A stretch of 64,000 nt of DNA from DATHZQ01 sp963823505. GTDB lineage: Bacteria > Actinomycetota > Acidimicrobiia > Spongiisociales > UBA5794. Location of the stretch: contig CAWGLY010000005.1 of NCBI GenBank assembly GCA_963823505.1, forward strand, positions 2,307,361 through 2,371,360, in the 5' to 3' direction. Shown one piece after another: positions 9,491 through 18,539 of the stretch. The position numbers were made by a program, and so were the translations under genes. The first letter of the stretch is position 1. Each line of letters begins with the position of its first letter. The notes under the pieces are model-generated. The model made no database searches. It saw only the letters and a program-made list of their open reading frames with translations, and was not told the DNA's origin.

Positions 9491-10426
9491 ATGGAAGTCC
9501 TGACGTGCGAAGGGCTGCGGAAGACGTTCGACGATCTCGTCGCCGTCGACGGCGTGGGCTTCACGATCAGCCAAGGCGAGACGTACGGTCTCCTCGGCCC
9601 CAACGGAGCCGGCAAGACAACGACCATCTCGATGATCGCCGGGATCCTCGAGCCGGACGCCGGCACGGCAACAGTGTGCGGGGTCGCCGTCGGAACCCGC
9701 AACGTCGCTGCCAAATCGGACATTGGGTTTGTACCCCAGGACCTTGCGATCTACCCAGATCTCACTGCGCGGGAGAACCTCAAGTTCTTTGGTGCGCTCT
9801 ACGACATGCGCGGCGCCCAGCTCGGCAAACGTGTCGACGAGATCCTCGACGTCATCGGCCTGGCCGATCGGGCCGACGACCGTGCGGACGAATACTCCGG
9901 CGGCATGAAGCGGCGGCTCAACATCGGCATTGGCTTGTTGCACGAGCCGCGCCTCCTGATCCTCGATGAGCCGACGGTCGGCGTCGATCCCCAGAGTCGC
10001 AACGCGATCCTCGAGAGCGTCGCCCATCTCAGCGACCAGGGCATCGGGGTGCTCTACACCACCCACTACATGGAAGAGGCAGAGCGGCTGTGCGACCGGG
10101 TGGCCATCATTGACAGCGGGCGCATCCAAGCCGAAGGAACTCGCCGTGAGCTGGTGGAGCTGATCGGCGGCCGGGACCGCATCCGCCTCGGGCTCGACGG
10201 TGACATTCCTGCTGCGGTGGCAGCGGTAGAGGCCATACCGAGCGTCGAGGGGGCCACAGGATCACCCGGTGCGATGGAACTGCTCACCGATGACGCCCGC
10301 ACCTTGCTCCCCGAGTTGATCTCGACTGTGGCCGCGGCCGGAGCCGGAGTCACTTCGGTTGACGTCACCGAACCGAACCTGGAGGCTGTGTTCCTCCACC
10401 TGACGGGGAAGGCGCTGCGGGACTGA
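9491..10426 (+). CDS. ABC-2 type exporter, ATP-binding protein
   Basis: A 311-residue ATPase of the DrrA/Nod type. Walker A is GPNGAGKTTT, the signature is YSGGMKRR, Walker B is LLILDEPTVGVDP, followed by a switch histidine in TTHYMEEA. A C-terminal extension of about 80 residues is typical of this subfamily. GGGAGGAG lies before the ATG. The stop overlaps the next start (TGATG). It powers the two permeases that follow. The substrate (drug, lipid or other) is not evident. Confidence 0.9.
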   Translation: MEVLTCEGLRKTFDDLVAVDGVGFTISQGETYGLLGPNGAGKTTTISMIAGILEPDAGTATVCGVAVGTRNVAAKSDIGFVPQDLAIYPDLTARENLKFFGALYDMRGAQLGKRVDEILDVIGLADRADDRADEYSGGMKRRLNIGIGLLHEPRLLILDEPTVGVDPQSRNAILESVAHLSDQGIGVLYTTHYMEEAERLCDRVAIIDSGRIQAEGTRRELVELIGGRDRIRLGLDGDIPAAVAAVEAIPSVEGATGSPGAMELLTDDARTLLPELISTVAAAGAGVTSVDVTEPNLEAVFLHLTGKALRD

Positions 10427-11622
10427 TGGGCGCCGCGATTCGCATCGCGATCAAGGACCTCAGACAGCGGATCCGCGACCGCTCGGCCATCATGCTCGGC
10501 GTGGTCGCCCCGCTGGGGCTGGCGTTCATCTTCTCCCTGATCATCCCCGACACCACCACCGATTTCACCGTGTCCCTGGGTGTCGTCGACGAGGACGGCG
10601 AGGCAATCGCTGCGGTGTTCGTGGACGAGGTGCTCCCTTCCATCGAGGACGATGGCTTCCTTGCCCTCGTGCCGATCGAGTCGCGAGAGGAAGCGGCCGC
10701 CGCCGTCGACAGCGGCGACATCGATGCGGCCGTGATCGTCCCCGAAGGCTTCAGCCGGGCAGTAGCTGCGCCGGATCCGGGCACATGCGAAGAAGAGGGC
10801 TGTGTTGCGGCGACGCTTGACGTGCTCGGCCACGTCGACCGGCAGACGTCCGCGCAGATCACGAAGGCGATCGCGGAGAGCTTCACGGGCAGGCTCACCG
10901 CCGGGCGCGTGGCCACGGCCACGGCCATCGCCACCGGGTCGGGCAATCCCGCAACGGTGGCCGCTGCGGCGGCGACCGCCACGCCACAAGTCACGGTCAC
11001 TGATGTCGTCGCCGGTTCGAAGCAGCTCAGCCTGAGCACGTTCTTCGCCGCGGGCATGGCGATCTTCTTCCTGTTCTTCACCGTCCAGTTCGGCGTGTCC
11101 AGCCTCTTGGAAGAACGCACCAACGGCACCATGCCCCGGCTGCTGGCCGCTCCGATCCAGTGGTGGCACATCGTGACCGGCAAGGCGCTGGCCGCGTTCG
11201 TCTTGGGAGTTGTCGCCATGACGGTGTTGATCGTCGGATCGACGCTGTTCATCGGCGCCAAGTGGGGCAACGCCTTTGGTGTCGGGATCCTGGTCGTCGC
11301 TGCAGTGCTCTCGGCAATCGGAATCATGGCCGTCATCGCCTCGCTGGCCCGTACCCCGGAGCAAGCGTCGAACTGGCAGGCCATCATCGCCGTCGTGTTG
11401 GGCATGCTCGGCGGGACGTTCTTTCCCGTGAGCCAGGGACCGGCCTTCCTGGCGCGCCTCTCGCTGCTCACCCCTCACGCCTGGTTCATGCGCGGCCTCG
11501 GTGACCTCGGCAACGGCGGCGGCATGGGCGATGCCCTTCCCGCAGCCCTGGCGATGGTGGCATTCTTCGTCGTCGCCATTGCCATCGCAGCCACCCGCGT
11601 CCGCAGGATGGTGGCCCCGTGA
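10426..11622 (+). CDS. ABC-2 type exporter permease, first subunit
   Basis: A 398-residue permease with one N-terminal membrane helix, a large extracytoplasmic loop (about residues 45-200) and five C-terminal helices: the ABC-2 YhgE/DrrB-like architecture. The membrane half contains SLLEERTNGTMPRLLAAPI, the conserved coupling segment of this family. It overlaps the ATPase gene upstream and the second permease downstream (GTGA), so the three products are probably made in equal amounts. Confidence 0.85.
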   Translation: MGAAIRIAIKDLRQRIRDRSAIMLGVVAPLGLAFIFSLIIPDTTTDFTVSLGVVDEDGEAIAAVFVDEVLPSIEDDGFLALVPIESREEAAAAVDSGDIDAAVIVPEGFSRAVAAPDPGTCEEEGCVAATLDVLGHVDRQTSAQITKAIAESFTGRLTAGRVATATAIATGSGNPATVAAAAATATPQVTVTDVVAGSKQLSLSTFFAAGMAIFFLFFTVQFGVSSLLEERTNGTMPRLLAAPIQWWHIVTGKALAAFVLGVVAMTVLIVGSTLFIGAKWGNAFGVGILVVAAVLSAIGIMAVIASLARTPEQASNWQAIIAVVLGMLGGTFFPVSQGPAFLARLSLLTPHAWFMRGLGDLGNGGGMGDALPAALAMVAFFVVAIAIAATRVRRMVAP

Positions 11623-12779
11623 AGGCCCTGAACATCGCCGCCAACTCGGTGCGCCGCCTGCTGCGGGAGCCGTCCAACGTGTTCTTCGTGTTCATCTTCC
11701 CGATGCTGCTGATCATCGTTCTCGGCGCCAGCTTCGGGGGGGACTTCACACCGCGACTCGGGATCGTTGCGGAGGGCACAGGCGAGTTCTCTACCGCGTT
11801 GCAGGATCGCCTCGCGACCGAGGAGGGAATCACCGTAGAGACGGTTCGTGATCTCCCGGCGCTGAACGATGGCGTCGAGCGGGGCCGGTTTGAAGCAGGA
11901 CTCGTCATTCCCTCCGACTACGACGCCGCGCTGAGCGACGGCCGCCCGGCAACGGTCGAATTCCTCGGGGGCAATGACATCTCCAGCCAGCAGCTCAACA
12001 CGGTGGTTCAGGCTGCGGTGGCGGAGGAGAACATCGGTTGGCTCGCAGTGTCGGCGCTTGGCGCAACTTCTCCGGACGAGAGGGACACCACCCTCGCGGC
12101 CGCTACAGCCGTACGCGGACAGGCTGGGGACGTGCGGGTCGAAGTGACGACGACCGGGGAGGCCCTCTTCCCGCAAACGCTCGGGCAATTCGACCTCGGG
12201 GCGTCGCAGCAACTGCTGCTGTTTGTCTTCTTGACATCGCTGGCAGGCTCGGTCGCCCTCGTTCAAACCCGGAAATGGGGCGTCACGAGACGGATGGTGG
12301 CGACGCCCACGTCGACCCGCACCATCATCGGGGGCGAGGCTTTGGGGAGGTTCTTCGTGGCGCTGGTCCAGGGAGTGTTCATCATGGCTGGAGCGCTGCT
12401 GCTGTTCGGGGTCAACTGGGGCGACCCCGTCGGAGCCGTGGCGATCCTGATCCTCTTCTGTGCGGTAGGTGCCGGAGCGGGAATGCTCGTCGGGTCCATC
12501 GTCGACAACGACCAGCAGGCCGGCTCTTTTGGAATCTTTGCGGCGCTCGGCGTGGCTGCGCTCGGTGGCTGCATGGTTCCCCTGGAGTTCTTCCCCGACA
12601 CGATGCAGACCATCGCTCACTTCACCCCGCATGCGTGGAGTCTCGACGGCTTCGCCGAGCTGGTGCGGCGTGACGGCACCATCGCCGACATCCTGCCTGA
12701 GCTTGCCGTTCTTGCGCTGTTTGCCGTAGGGCTCCTCGGTCTGGCGTCATGGCAGCTTCGAAGAACGCTGACCGACTGA
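11619..12779 (+). CDS. ABC-2 type exporter permease, second subunit
   Basis: A 386-residue paralogue of the preceding permease, with the same 1+5 helix plan and an extracytoplasmic loop of about 180 residues. The family segment here is TRKWGVTRRMVATPT. It starts at a GTG overlapping the stop of the first permease. Together with the ATPase it should form a heteromeric exporter. A strong hairpin follows at 12958-12995. Confidence 0.85.
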   Translation: MKALNIAANSVRRLLREPSNVFFVFIFPMLLIIVLGASFGGDFTPRLGIVAEGTGEFSTALQDRLATEEGITVETVRDLPALNDGVERGRFEAGLVIPSDYDAALSDGRPATVEFLGGNDISSQQLNTVVQAAVAEENIGWLAVSALGATSPDERDTTLAAATAVRGQAGDVRVEVTTTGEALFPQTLGQFDLGASQQLLLFVFLTSLAGSVALVQTRKWGVTRRMVATPTSTRTIIGGEALGRFFVALVQGVFIMAGALLLFGVNWGDPVGAVAILILFCAVGAGAGMLVGSIVDNDQQAGSFGIFAALGVAALGGCMVPLEFFPDTMQTIAHFTPHAWSLDGFAELVRRDGTIADILPELAVLALFAVGLLGLASWQLRRTLTD

Positions 12780-12957
12780 CCCTGACGCCACGGCGACGTG
12801 CGACGAGCAGCGCCTCCCCGGCGGTAGGGAACCGGAGAGGCGCTTGCTGCAGGTGTGGGCGCACCGGGCGGAAGGGAATCAAGCGACCGCATCTGGTGCC
12901 ATCGGACGGGAGCAACTCGGAGCGGGCCAAATACATCGAGAATTGCCCAGAGTCCAG

Positions 12958-12995
12958 GAGAGCCCTCCCGGTCGATAGGCACCGGGAGGGCTCTC
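12958..12995. terminator. Bidirectional terminator, 15-bp perfect stem
   Basis: GAGAGCCCTCCCGGT pairs perfectly with ACCGGGAGGGCTCTC around an 8-nt loop, between the convergent ABC exporter operon (+) and the SLH-domain gene (-). Both transcripts can use it. The 178 bp between the permease stop and the hairpin contain no recognisable gene. Confidence 0.8.
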
Positions 12996-13045
12996 AGCGG
13001 TTGGCCCGCAGAAAGCGGGTTGCATCAACCTCGGTCAGCCTCGGA

Positions 13046-13816
13046 TCACGGGAAGAGCGGCGTGCTGGAAGTGTCTGGCGTCGCCGACACCGTTGCCGTA
13101 CCTGTCGTCGAGAACGTGCCGTTGATGGCGGCATCGACGATGTTGGCATCACCCGACTCGTACGCCCCGCAGAGCGCAAATGTGTTGGCACCTGCGCTCA
13201 CCGGCAGGATGATGCTCCCTGCAGCGTTCCCAAAGCGGTTGACAGAATCGACCGTCGTGTAGGACGACGACTCATCGATATCCGGCGAACACGACGGATC
13301 CACCGACACTTTGATGATGAGCGCCGTATCCGTTGCGAGGTACAGGAACGAGGCGTAGTAGTCCAACGACACGTAGCCATCGGCCGGAGCGGTGTAGTCG
13401 ACCGTCGTGATTGTCGCGGTCGTTCCGACCCCGAGCAGCCCACTGCGAACGAAGTCCCTCTCGAGGCTCTTGCCAAACACCTCGTTCGTGTACGCCGATG
13501 GCGCCGCTCCTGCGAGCATCTGGGCATTGTCGGCCTCATCCACGGTGCCATCCTCGGCGCCGAGGAACGCAGCAAAACGCTGCATGAACGCCGACATCTG
13601 CTTGCGGCTCACGGATGCGTCGGGACAGAACAGCGTGTTGTCCGGCGGGTTGCAGCCCTTGGTGATGCCGGTGTCCGCCAGCCACGTGATGTTGTCGTGG
13701 AACGTGTTCGTGTCAGGTACATCGTCGAACCGGTGGCCGGCCATCACCGCCGCAGGCACCACGAATACGGCCAAAGCAAGCACCACGAAGGTGGTGCGGG
13801 TAAAACGTCGAAACAT
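13046..13816 (-). CDS. Exported protein with an N-terminal SLH-like domain
   Basis: A 256-residue secreted protein. Residues 1-26 form a signal peptide (basic start, hydrophobic core, AVMA cleavage). Next comes an S-layer-homology-like repeat: HRFDDVPDTNTFHDNITWL, then GITKGCNPPDNTLFCPD and SVSRKQMSAFMQRFA, a pattern frequent in Acidimicrobiia-like exported proteins. Residues 120-256 are a Ser/Thr/Val-rich beta region of unknown fold with two cysteines. SLH domains usually bind secondary wall polymer, so it may coat the cell surface. A GGGAG Shine-Dalgarno supports the start. Confidence 0.75.
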   Translation of the reverse strand: MFRRFTRTTFVVLALAVFVVPAAVMAGHRFDDVPDTNTFHDNITWLADTGITKGCNPPDNTLFCPDASVSRKQMSAFMQRFAAFLGAEDGTVDEADNAQMLAGAAPSAYTNEVFGKSLERDFVRSGLLGVGTTATITTVDYTAPADGYVSLDYYASFLYLATDTALIIKVSVDPSCSPDIDESSSYTTVDSVNRFGNAAGSIILPVSAGANTFALCGAYESGDANIVDAAINGTFSTTGTATVSATPDTSSTPLFP

Positions 13817-13949
13817 TCTCTACTCCCTTGTTCCCCGAGTTCCGTCACCCTGACAGAGCGACGAGCTGCCGTTCAGATACCCCCTGTCTACACCATTTGC
13901 CCGCGGCGCGCCTGCCGGCTGCGCGCCACCGAAGCGCTACGTTGGGGAA

Positions 13950-14408
13950 ATGGCATCTGCCGATCGTTTGCTCGATGCGCTCCGCAGCGAGGGGCTTCGC
14001 ATCACCGCGGCACGTCGCGCCGTATGTGCCGTCCTCGCCGATTCACACGGTGAGCACCTGAGTGCGGCCGACATTCACGCACGGGCCAACCAAGCTGCGG
14101 GCACCTCGATCGACCAGTCGACCGTCTACCGCACGCTGGAGACCCTCGAGGAAGCGGACCTGATCTCCCACACCCACATGGGACATCAAGCCCTCGTGTA
14201 CCACTTGAAAGACGAAGCGCCCCACCAACACATCGTCTGCGTCACGTGCGGCAAGATGGAGGCGATGCCAGAGTCCGAGCTCGACAGCTTCTTCGCCAGG
14301 ATCACCTCACGGACCGGGTTCATCCCCGACCCGACCCACGTCGCCCTTTCCGGATGGTGTGCCGAATGCGCTGCCAAAGCAGGCCGGTCCGGGGACGACC
14401 CGACCTAG
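13950..14408 (+). CDS. Fur-family metal-responsive transcriptional regulator
   Basis: A 152-residue Fur/Zur/Nur-type repressor: a winged helix with TSIDQSTVYRTLETLEEADLI as recognition region, a His-rich hinge (HTHMGHQALVYH, HQHIVC) and two structural zinc pairs, CVTC and CAEC. It lies 85 bp upstream of the cobalt/nickel ECF operon and in the same direction. A dyad overlapping that operon's promoter is the likely operator. By context, a Nur-like nickel or cobalt sensor is more plausible than iron. The metal itself cannot be read from the sequence. Confidence 0.85.
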   Translation: MASADRLLDALRSEGLRITAARRAVCAVLADSHGEHLSAADIHARANQAAGTSIDQSTVYRTLETLEEADLISHTHMGHQALVYHLKDEAPHQHIVCVTCGKMEAMPESELDSFFARITSRTGFIPDPTHVALSGWCAECAAKAGRSGDDPT

Positions 14409-14428
14409 AACTGAGGCGCAAGACCCCT

Positions 14429-14484
14429 TTGCATAGCCAGACGGGCAGCGGTACCGTGGACTTATTGCAAGCGACTCGCAATAA
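14429..14484 (+). promoter_or_regulatory. cbiM promoter with Fur/Nur-type operator
   Basis: TTGCAT (14429-14434), 17 bp, then TACCGT (14452-14457) form a plausible sigma-70-type promoter. Immediately downstream, TTATTGC-N9-GCAATAA (14462-14484) is a perfect 7-bp inverted repeat covering the expected start point and abutting the cbiM Shine-Dalgarno. TTGCAA-like half sites are typical of actinobacterial Fur-family operators. The regulator gene is the immediate upstream neighbour. Confidence 0.6.
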
Positions 14485-14493
14485 GGGGGGACG

Positions 14494-15168
14494 TTGCACA
14501 TACCCGACGGCATCATCAACGGCACGACATCGGCCGGCTTCGCCATCGCTGCAGCAGGTGGCGTCGGTGCGGCCGTGCGCCAGACGGGCCGGTACCTGAA
14601 CGAGCGCCAGGTGCCTCTCGCCGGGCTGGTGGCGGCGTTCGTGTTCGCTGCGCAGATGGTCAACTTCCCTGTCATCTCGGGAATGTCCGGTCACCTGCTT
14701 GGCGGCGTGCTCGCCGCGGTGCTCATCGGGCCGTGGGCAGGGTTCGTCGTCATCTCCATCGTGCTCGTCGTCCAAGCCATGGTGTTCGCCGACGGCGGCC
14801 TCACTGCGCTGGGCCTCAACATCTTCAACCTCGGCTTCATCGGCGCCGTAGGCGGCTATTGGCTCTATCGGGGCGTCCTCTCGGTCGTGCGCCGCCGCAA
14901 CAACCCGGTTCCCTTGGCTGCAGGCATCGCTGCGTTCTTGTCTGTTCCCCTGGCCGCGCTTGGGTTCGTACTCCAGTTCGCCATCGGCGGCACCGCAGAC
15001 GTGAGCCTCACCGCGGTCACGCTGGCGATGGTCGGCACGCACCTGCTCATCGGTGTCGGCGAAGGCATCCTCACCGGGCTTGTCGTTGGTGCGGTCATGC
15101 GCAGCAGACCCGACCTGGTCTACGGAGCGCAGCAGTACACAGGGGAGAGAACCGAGGCCCTCACGTGA
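14494..15168 (+). CDS. cbiM: Cobalt/nickel ECF transporter substrate-binding membrane protein CbiM
   Basis: A 224-residue integral membrane S-component. It starts at TTG and reads M-H-I-P-D-G, the invariant CbiM/NikM N-terminus whose amino group and His2 coordinate the metal ion. This, with a GGGGGG Shine-Dalgarno, fixes the start. Six or seven helices follow. It imports Co2+ or Ni2+ with the PDGLE protein, CbiQ and CbiO encoded downstream. The next gene overlaps by GTGA. Confidence 0.9.
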   Translation: MHIPDGIINGTTSAGFAIAAAGGVGAAVRQTGRYLNERQVPLAGLVAAFVFAAQMVNFPVISGMSGHLLGGVLAAVLIGPWAGFVVISIVLVVQAMVFADGGLTALGLNIFNLGFIGAVGGYWLYRGVLSVVRRRNNPVPLAAGIAAFLSVPLAALGFVLQFAIGGTADVSLTAVTLAMVGTHLLIGVGEGILTGLVVGAVMRSRPDLVYGAQQYTGERTEALT

Positions 15169-15485
15169 GCACTCGCACGCTCTTCATCGGCGGACTGGTT
15201 GCTGCAATCTTGATCGCCGTCGGCGCCAGCCAGTTTGCTTCGAGCCAACCCGACGGGTTGGAGTTCGTCGCCGAGCAGGAGGGATTCAGCGACACGGTCG
15301 AGGACCACGACCTCGCCGACAGCGCTCTTGCCGAGTATGGGGAGAATCTGACCGACAGCAGCACGCTCAACACCGCCATCGCCGGCCTCGTCGGTGTCGT
15401 CGTCACCCTTGGCGTCGGCTACGGAGTCTTCTGGCTCGTGCGGAAGCGGGACGACGACAGCCCCAACCCGGCTACGGGTTCCTGA
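15165..15485 (+). CDS. PDGLE-domain component of the cobalt/nickel transporter (CbiN/NikN-like)
   Basis: A 106-residue protein with an N-terminal membrane helix, the extracytoplasmic signature SQPDGLEFVAEQEGF, and a second helix near the C-terminus followed by a charged tail. PDGLE proteins replace CbiN in many cobalt/nickel ECF systems and are needed for metal loading of the M component. The GTG start overlaps the cbiM stop. Confidence 0.85.
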   Translation: MSTRTLFIGGLVAAILIAVGASQFASSQPDGLEFVAEQEGFSDTVEDHDLADSALAEYGENLTDSSTLNTAIAGLVGVVVTLGVGYGVFWLVRKRDDDSPNPATGS

Positions 15486-15486
15486 G

Positions 15487-16251
15487 ATGGCCGGCGGTCA
15501 CGTCCACGCCCTCTACCGGCACGGCGACACCACGCTGCATCGACTGCCGCCACACACCAAGATCGTGGCGGCGTTTGCCTTCGTGTTTGCGGTCGTCGCG
15601 ACCCCGCGGGAAGCCTTCTGGGCCTTTGGACTGTACGCCGCAGCGCTCGCCGGCTTGGCCGCCTGGGCCCACCTCGGGTTCAAGTTCGTCGCCACCCGCT
15701 TGGTGATCGAGGTCCCCTTCCTGATCGCGGTGGCCTTCCTTCCATTCATCTCGGGTGGAGAACAAACCACCGTTCTCGGCGTCTCCGTCTCGATCGAAGG
15801 CCTCTGGGATTTCTGGAACATCCTCGCCAAAGCCACGCTCGGTCTCATGACTTCCGTCGTGCTGGCCGGCACCACCCAGATCCCTGAGATGCTGCGTGGG
15901 TTTGACACGTTGCGGACTCCGCGCATCCTCACGGCGATCGTCGGCTTCATGGTCCGGTACATGGACGTCGTCCTCGGCGACCTTCGCCGCCAGCAGGTCG
16001 CCATGCGATCCCGCGGCTACTCCGCATCGTGGCTCGGCCAGATCCGGCCCTTCGCCCAATCCGTTGGGTCGCTGTTCGTCCGCTCCTACGAACGCGGCGA
16101 GCGTGTCTACCTGGCGATGGCCTCACGGGGTTACGCCGGCCATATGCCTGCGGTCGCGACCGACCACGCCTCTCCTCCAGTGTGGGCTGCAGTATTGGCG
16201 CTGCCTGCGGCGGCGTGGGTCGCAGCGGGCATCGCCGCAGGTGTCGTATGA
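15487..16251 (+). CDS. cbiQ: ECF transporter transmembrane component CbiQ
   Basis: A 254-residue T-component beginning MAGGHVHALYRHGDTTLHRL at an ATG one base after the previous stop. The coupling-helix motifs are seen as RRQQVAMRSRGYS and ERGERVYLAMASRGY (A-x-x-x-R-G-x type), which contact CbiO. It has four or five membrane helices. It transmits ATP hydrolysis by CbiO to the CbiM core. The stop overlaps the cbiO start (ATGA). Confidence 0.88.
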   Translation: MAGGHVHALYRHGDTTLHRLPPHTKIVAAFAFVFAVVATPREAFWAFGLYAAALAGLAAWAHLGFKFVATRLVIEVPFLIAVAFLPFISGGEQTTVLGVSVSIEGLWDFWNILAKATLGLMTSVVLAGTTQIPEMLRGFDTLRTPRILTAIVGFMVRYMDVVLGDLRRQQVAMRSRGYSASWLGQIRPFAQSVGSLFVRSYERGERVYLAMASRGYAGHMPAVATDHASPPVWAAVLALPAAAWVAAGIAAGVV

Positions 16252-16982
16252 GCGTTCCCACCATCGCCGTCGACGGGCTCTCCTACCGGTACCCCGACGG
16301 GACCGAGGCACTCAGCAACGTGCAGATGCACATCCACCCTGGCGAGCACATCGCCCTGCTCGGGCCAAACGGTGCAGGGAAAACCACGCTCATCCTCCAT
16401 ATGAACGGGATCCACATGCCGCAGCGAGGCACGGTGGCGGTCGGTGGATTGCAACTGACGAAGGACACGGTGCTGGAGATTCGGCGGCGAGTAGGCGTCG
16501 TGTTCCAGGACCCCGACGACCAGCTGTTCATGCCCACCGTGAGGGAGGACGTTGGCTTCGGACCGCAGAACCTGGGACTCTCAGACGACGAGGTACACCA
16601 TCGGGTGCACGAGGCTCTCGACGCCGTCGACGTTGCCGACCTGGCCGACCGCCCGCCGAACCATCTCAGCTTCGGGCAGAAGCGGCGGGTCGCCATCGCA
16701 GGGGTGCTCGCGATGCGACCCGAGATCATCGTGCTCGACGAACCGACATCGAACCTCGATCCGGCGAGTCGCCGCGAGCTGACGACGATTCTCCAGGGAC
16801 TGGACATCACCCAGCTCATCGTCACCCACGACATGCCGTATGCGCTGGAGTTGTGTGAACGGTCGATCGTGATCGACGACGGATCGATCATTGCCGACGG
16901 CCCGACGCGGACGCTGCTCGCCGACGAGGAGCTCATGCGGGCGCACCGCCTCGAGCTTCCGTACGGGATGACGCTCGCATAG
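16248..16982 (+). CDS. cbiO: ECF transporter ATPase CbiO
   Basis: A 244-residue ABC ATPase. It contains YRYPDGTEAL, Walker A GPNGAGKTT, Q-loop VVFQDPDDQLFMPTVREDV (the ECF-type Q-helix segment), signature LSFGQKRRVAIAG, Walker B IIVLDEPTSNLDP and a switch His in VTHDMPYA. The DDQLFMPTV stretch is diagnostic of cobalt/nickel-type A components. It closes the four-gene uptake operon. Confidence 0.9.
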   Translation: MSVPTIAVDGLSYRYPDGTEALSNVQMHIHPGEHIALLGPNGAGKTTLILHMNGIHMPQRGTVAVGGLQLTKDTVLEIRRRVGVVFQDPDDQLFMPTVREDVGFGPQNLGLSDDEVHHRVHEALDAVDVADLADRPPNHLSFGQKRRVAIAGVLAMRPEIIVLDEPTSNLDPASRRELTTILQGLDITQLIVTHDMPYALELCERSIVIDDGSIIADGPTRTLLADEELMRAHRLELPYGMTLA

Positions 16983-17033
16983 ACCGGCAGCCTCCTCCAT
17001 GAAGTCCGACCACCGGTCGCGTAAGCTCGCCTC

Positions 17034-18500
17034 ATGAGCTTCACAGATGCCGTTACCGCTGCCAGGCGGCATCGCGACAAATACGGGGCACTGATCCTCG
17101 GGCATTTTGCGAGCCTGCTCGAGATGCCCAACGTGACCAAAGACCTGCCCGCCCTCGAAGCCATCGCCACCGAGCTCGTCGGCCGGTTTGCCATGAAGCG
17201 CGCCGACGCCCGTGCCGTCCAGCTCGACGGTATCGCACCGGTCGTCGTGGGCACCATTCGGGCCGATAACCCCAGACACCGCATCGGGATCTACATCCAC
17301 TACGACGGCCAGCCCGTGGATGCCACCCGATGGGACTCGGATCCCTTCACCCCGACGTTGCGGACCCGCTCGCTGCGCAACGGGGGGGAGGTCATCCCGA
17401 TGCCCGGTCCCGGCGATGCCGTCGACCCGGAATGGCGCCTGTATGCCAGGAGCGCTGCCGACGACAAAGCGCCATTTGCGGCACTCCTGGCGGCCATCGA
17501 CGCACTCGCTGCCGCCGGGGTATCGCGGCAGACCGAGGTTGTGCTCCTGTTTGAAGGCCAGGAAGAGTCGGGCTCTCCAAATCTGCGGAGGTACCTGGAC
17601 CTGCTCGCCCCCGATCTTGCAGCCGATCTGTGGCTGATATGTGACGGTCCCGTCCACCCCACGGGACGACCCCAGGTCGTGTTTGGCGTGCGTGGGTACT
17701 GCGGCTTCGAACTGACGGTGTTTGGTCCTGACGAGGAGCTCCACAGCGGCCACTTTGGCAATTGGGTGCCCAACCCTGCTCACGATCTCTCCCGGCTGTT
17801 GGGAAGCATGAAGGACGATTCCGGACGAGTACTCATCGACGGCTTCTACGACTCGACGCATCCCGTCACGGCGGCAGACCTGGCCGCCATCGCGATGCTG
17901 CCGCAAGTCGAGGGCCGCTACCAGTCGGACCTCGGGTTTGGTGCGCCGGAGCCAGCCGACGGCTCGCACGCCGAAGCATTGTTGCGGCCGAGCTTCAACG
18001 TCCGGGGGCTGCACTCGGCGAACACGGGCGACCTTGCCCGCAATGTCATCCCAAGCCAGGCGTCTGCGTCGGTGGATATCCGTCTCGCCGCGGGCAACGA
18101 CCCGAATGCAATGCTCGATCTCGTCGAGTCGCACATGATGAGCCAGGGCTATCTCGTCCTCGACCGCAACCCGACTCCGGAGGAGCGGCGACAGCATCGC
18201 TCGATTGCCCGCTTCACACGCGACGTCGGGTACCCGGCCGCACGTGCGCCCGTCGACCTGCCGGCGGCGGATTTCGTGGTGAACGCCGCGGCGGCGACCG
18301 GTCTGGGAGAGGTGGTGCGCTTGCCGACGTATGGCGGCTCCGTGCCGCTCCACCATTTCAACGAGTCGCTCGACGCTCCCGTCGTGATCCTGCCGATGGC
18401 CAATTACGACAACAACCAGCATGGCCCCAACGAGAATCTCCGCATCGGCAACCTCTGGTACGGCATGGACCTCATGGCGGCGCTGCTGGCAGGTGAGTGA
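17034..18500 (+). CDS. M20 family metallopeptidase (dipeptidase/carboxypeptidase-like)
   Basis: A 488-residue M20 peptidase. The di-zinc site is readable: His in IYIHYDGQP, bridging Asp in SAADDKAP, the catalytic/ligand Glu pair in LFEGQEESG, Asp in LICDGPV and the late His in NQHGPNEN. The lid domain contains VRGYCGFELTV and HSGHFG. Relatives hydrolyse dipeptides or N-acyl amino acids in the cytoplasm. No signal peptide is present. Substrate unknown. Confidence 0.88.
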   Translation: MSFTDAVTAARRHRDKYGALILGHFASLLEMPNVTKDLPALEAIATELVGRFAMKRADARAVQLDGIAPVVVGTIRADNPRHRIGIYIHYDGQPVDATRWDSDPFTPTLRTRSLRNGGEVIPMPGPGDAVDPEWRLYARSAADDKAPFAALLAAIDALAAAGVSRQTEVVLLFEGQEESGSPNLRRYLDLLAPDLAADLWLICDGPVHPTGRPQVVFGVRGYCGFELTVFGPDEELHSGHFGNWVPNPAHDLSRLLGSMKDDSGRVLIDGFYDSTHPVTAADLAAIAMLPQVEGRYQSDLGFGAPEPADGSHAEALLRPSFNVRGLHSANTGDLARNVIPSQASASVDIRLAAGNDPNAMLDLVESHMMSQGYLVLDRNPTPEERRQHRSIARFTRDVGYPAARAPVDLPAADFVVNAAAATGLGEVVRLPTYGGSVPLHHFNESLDAPVVILPMANYDNNQHGPNENLRIGNLWYGMDLMAALLAGE

Positions 18501-18539
18501 CGGGGCCGGGACCGTCACGCCCGATTAGCCTGCGCCCCC

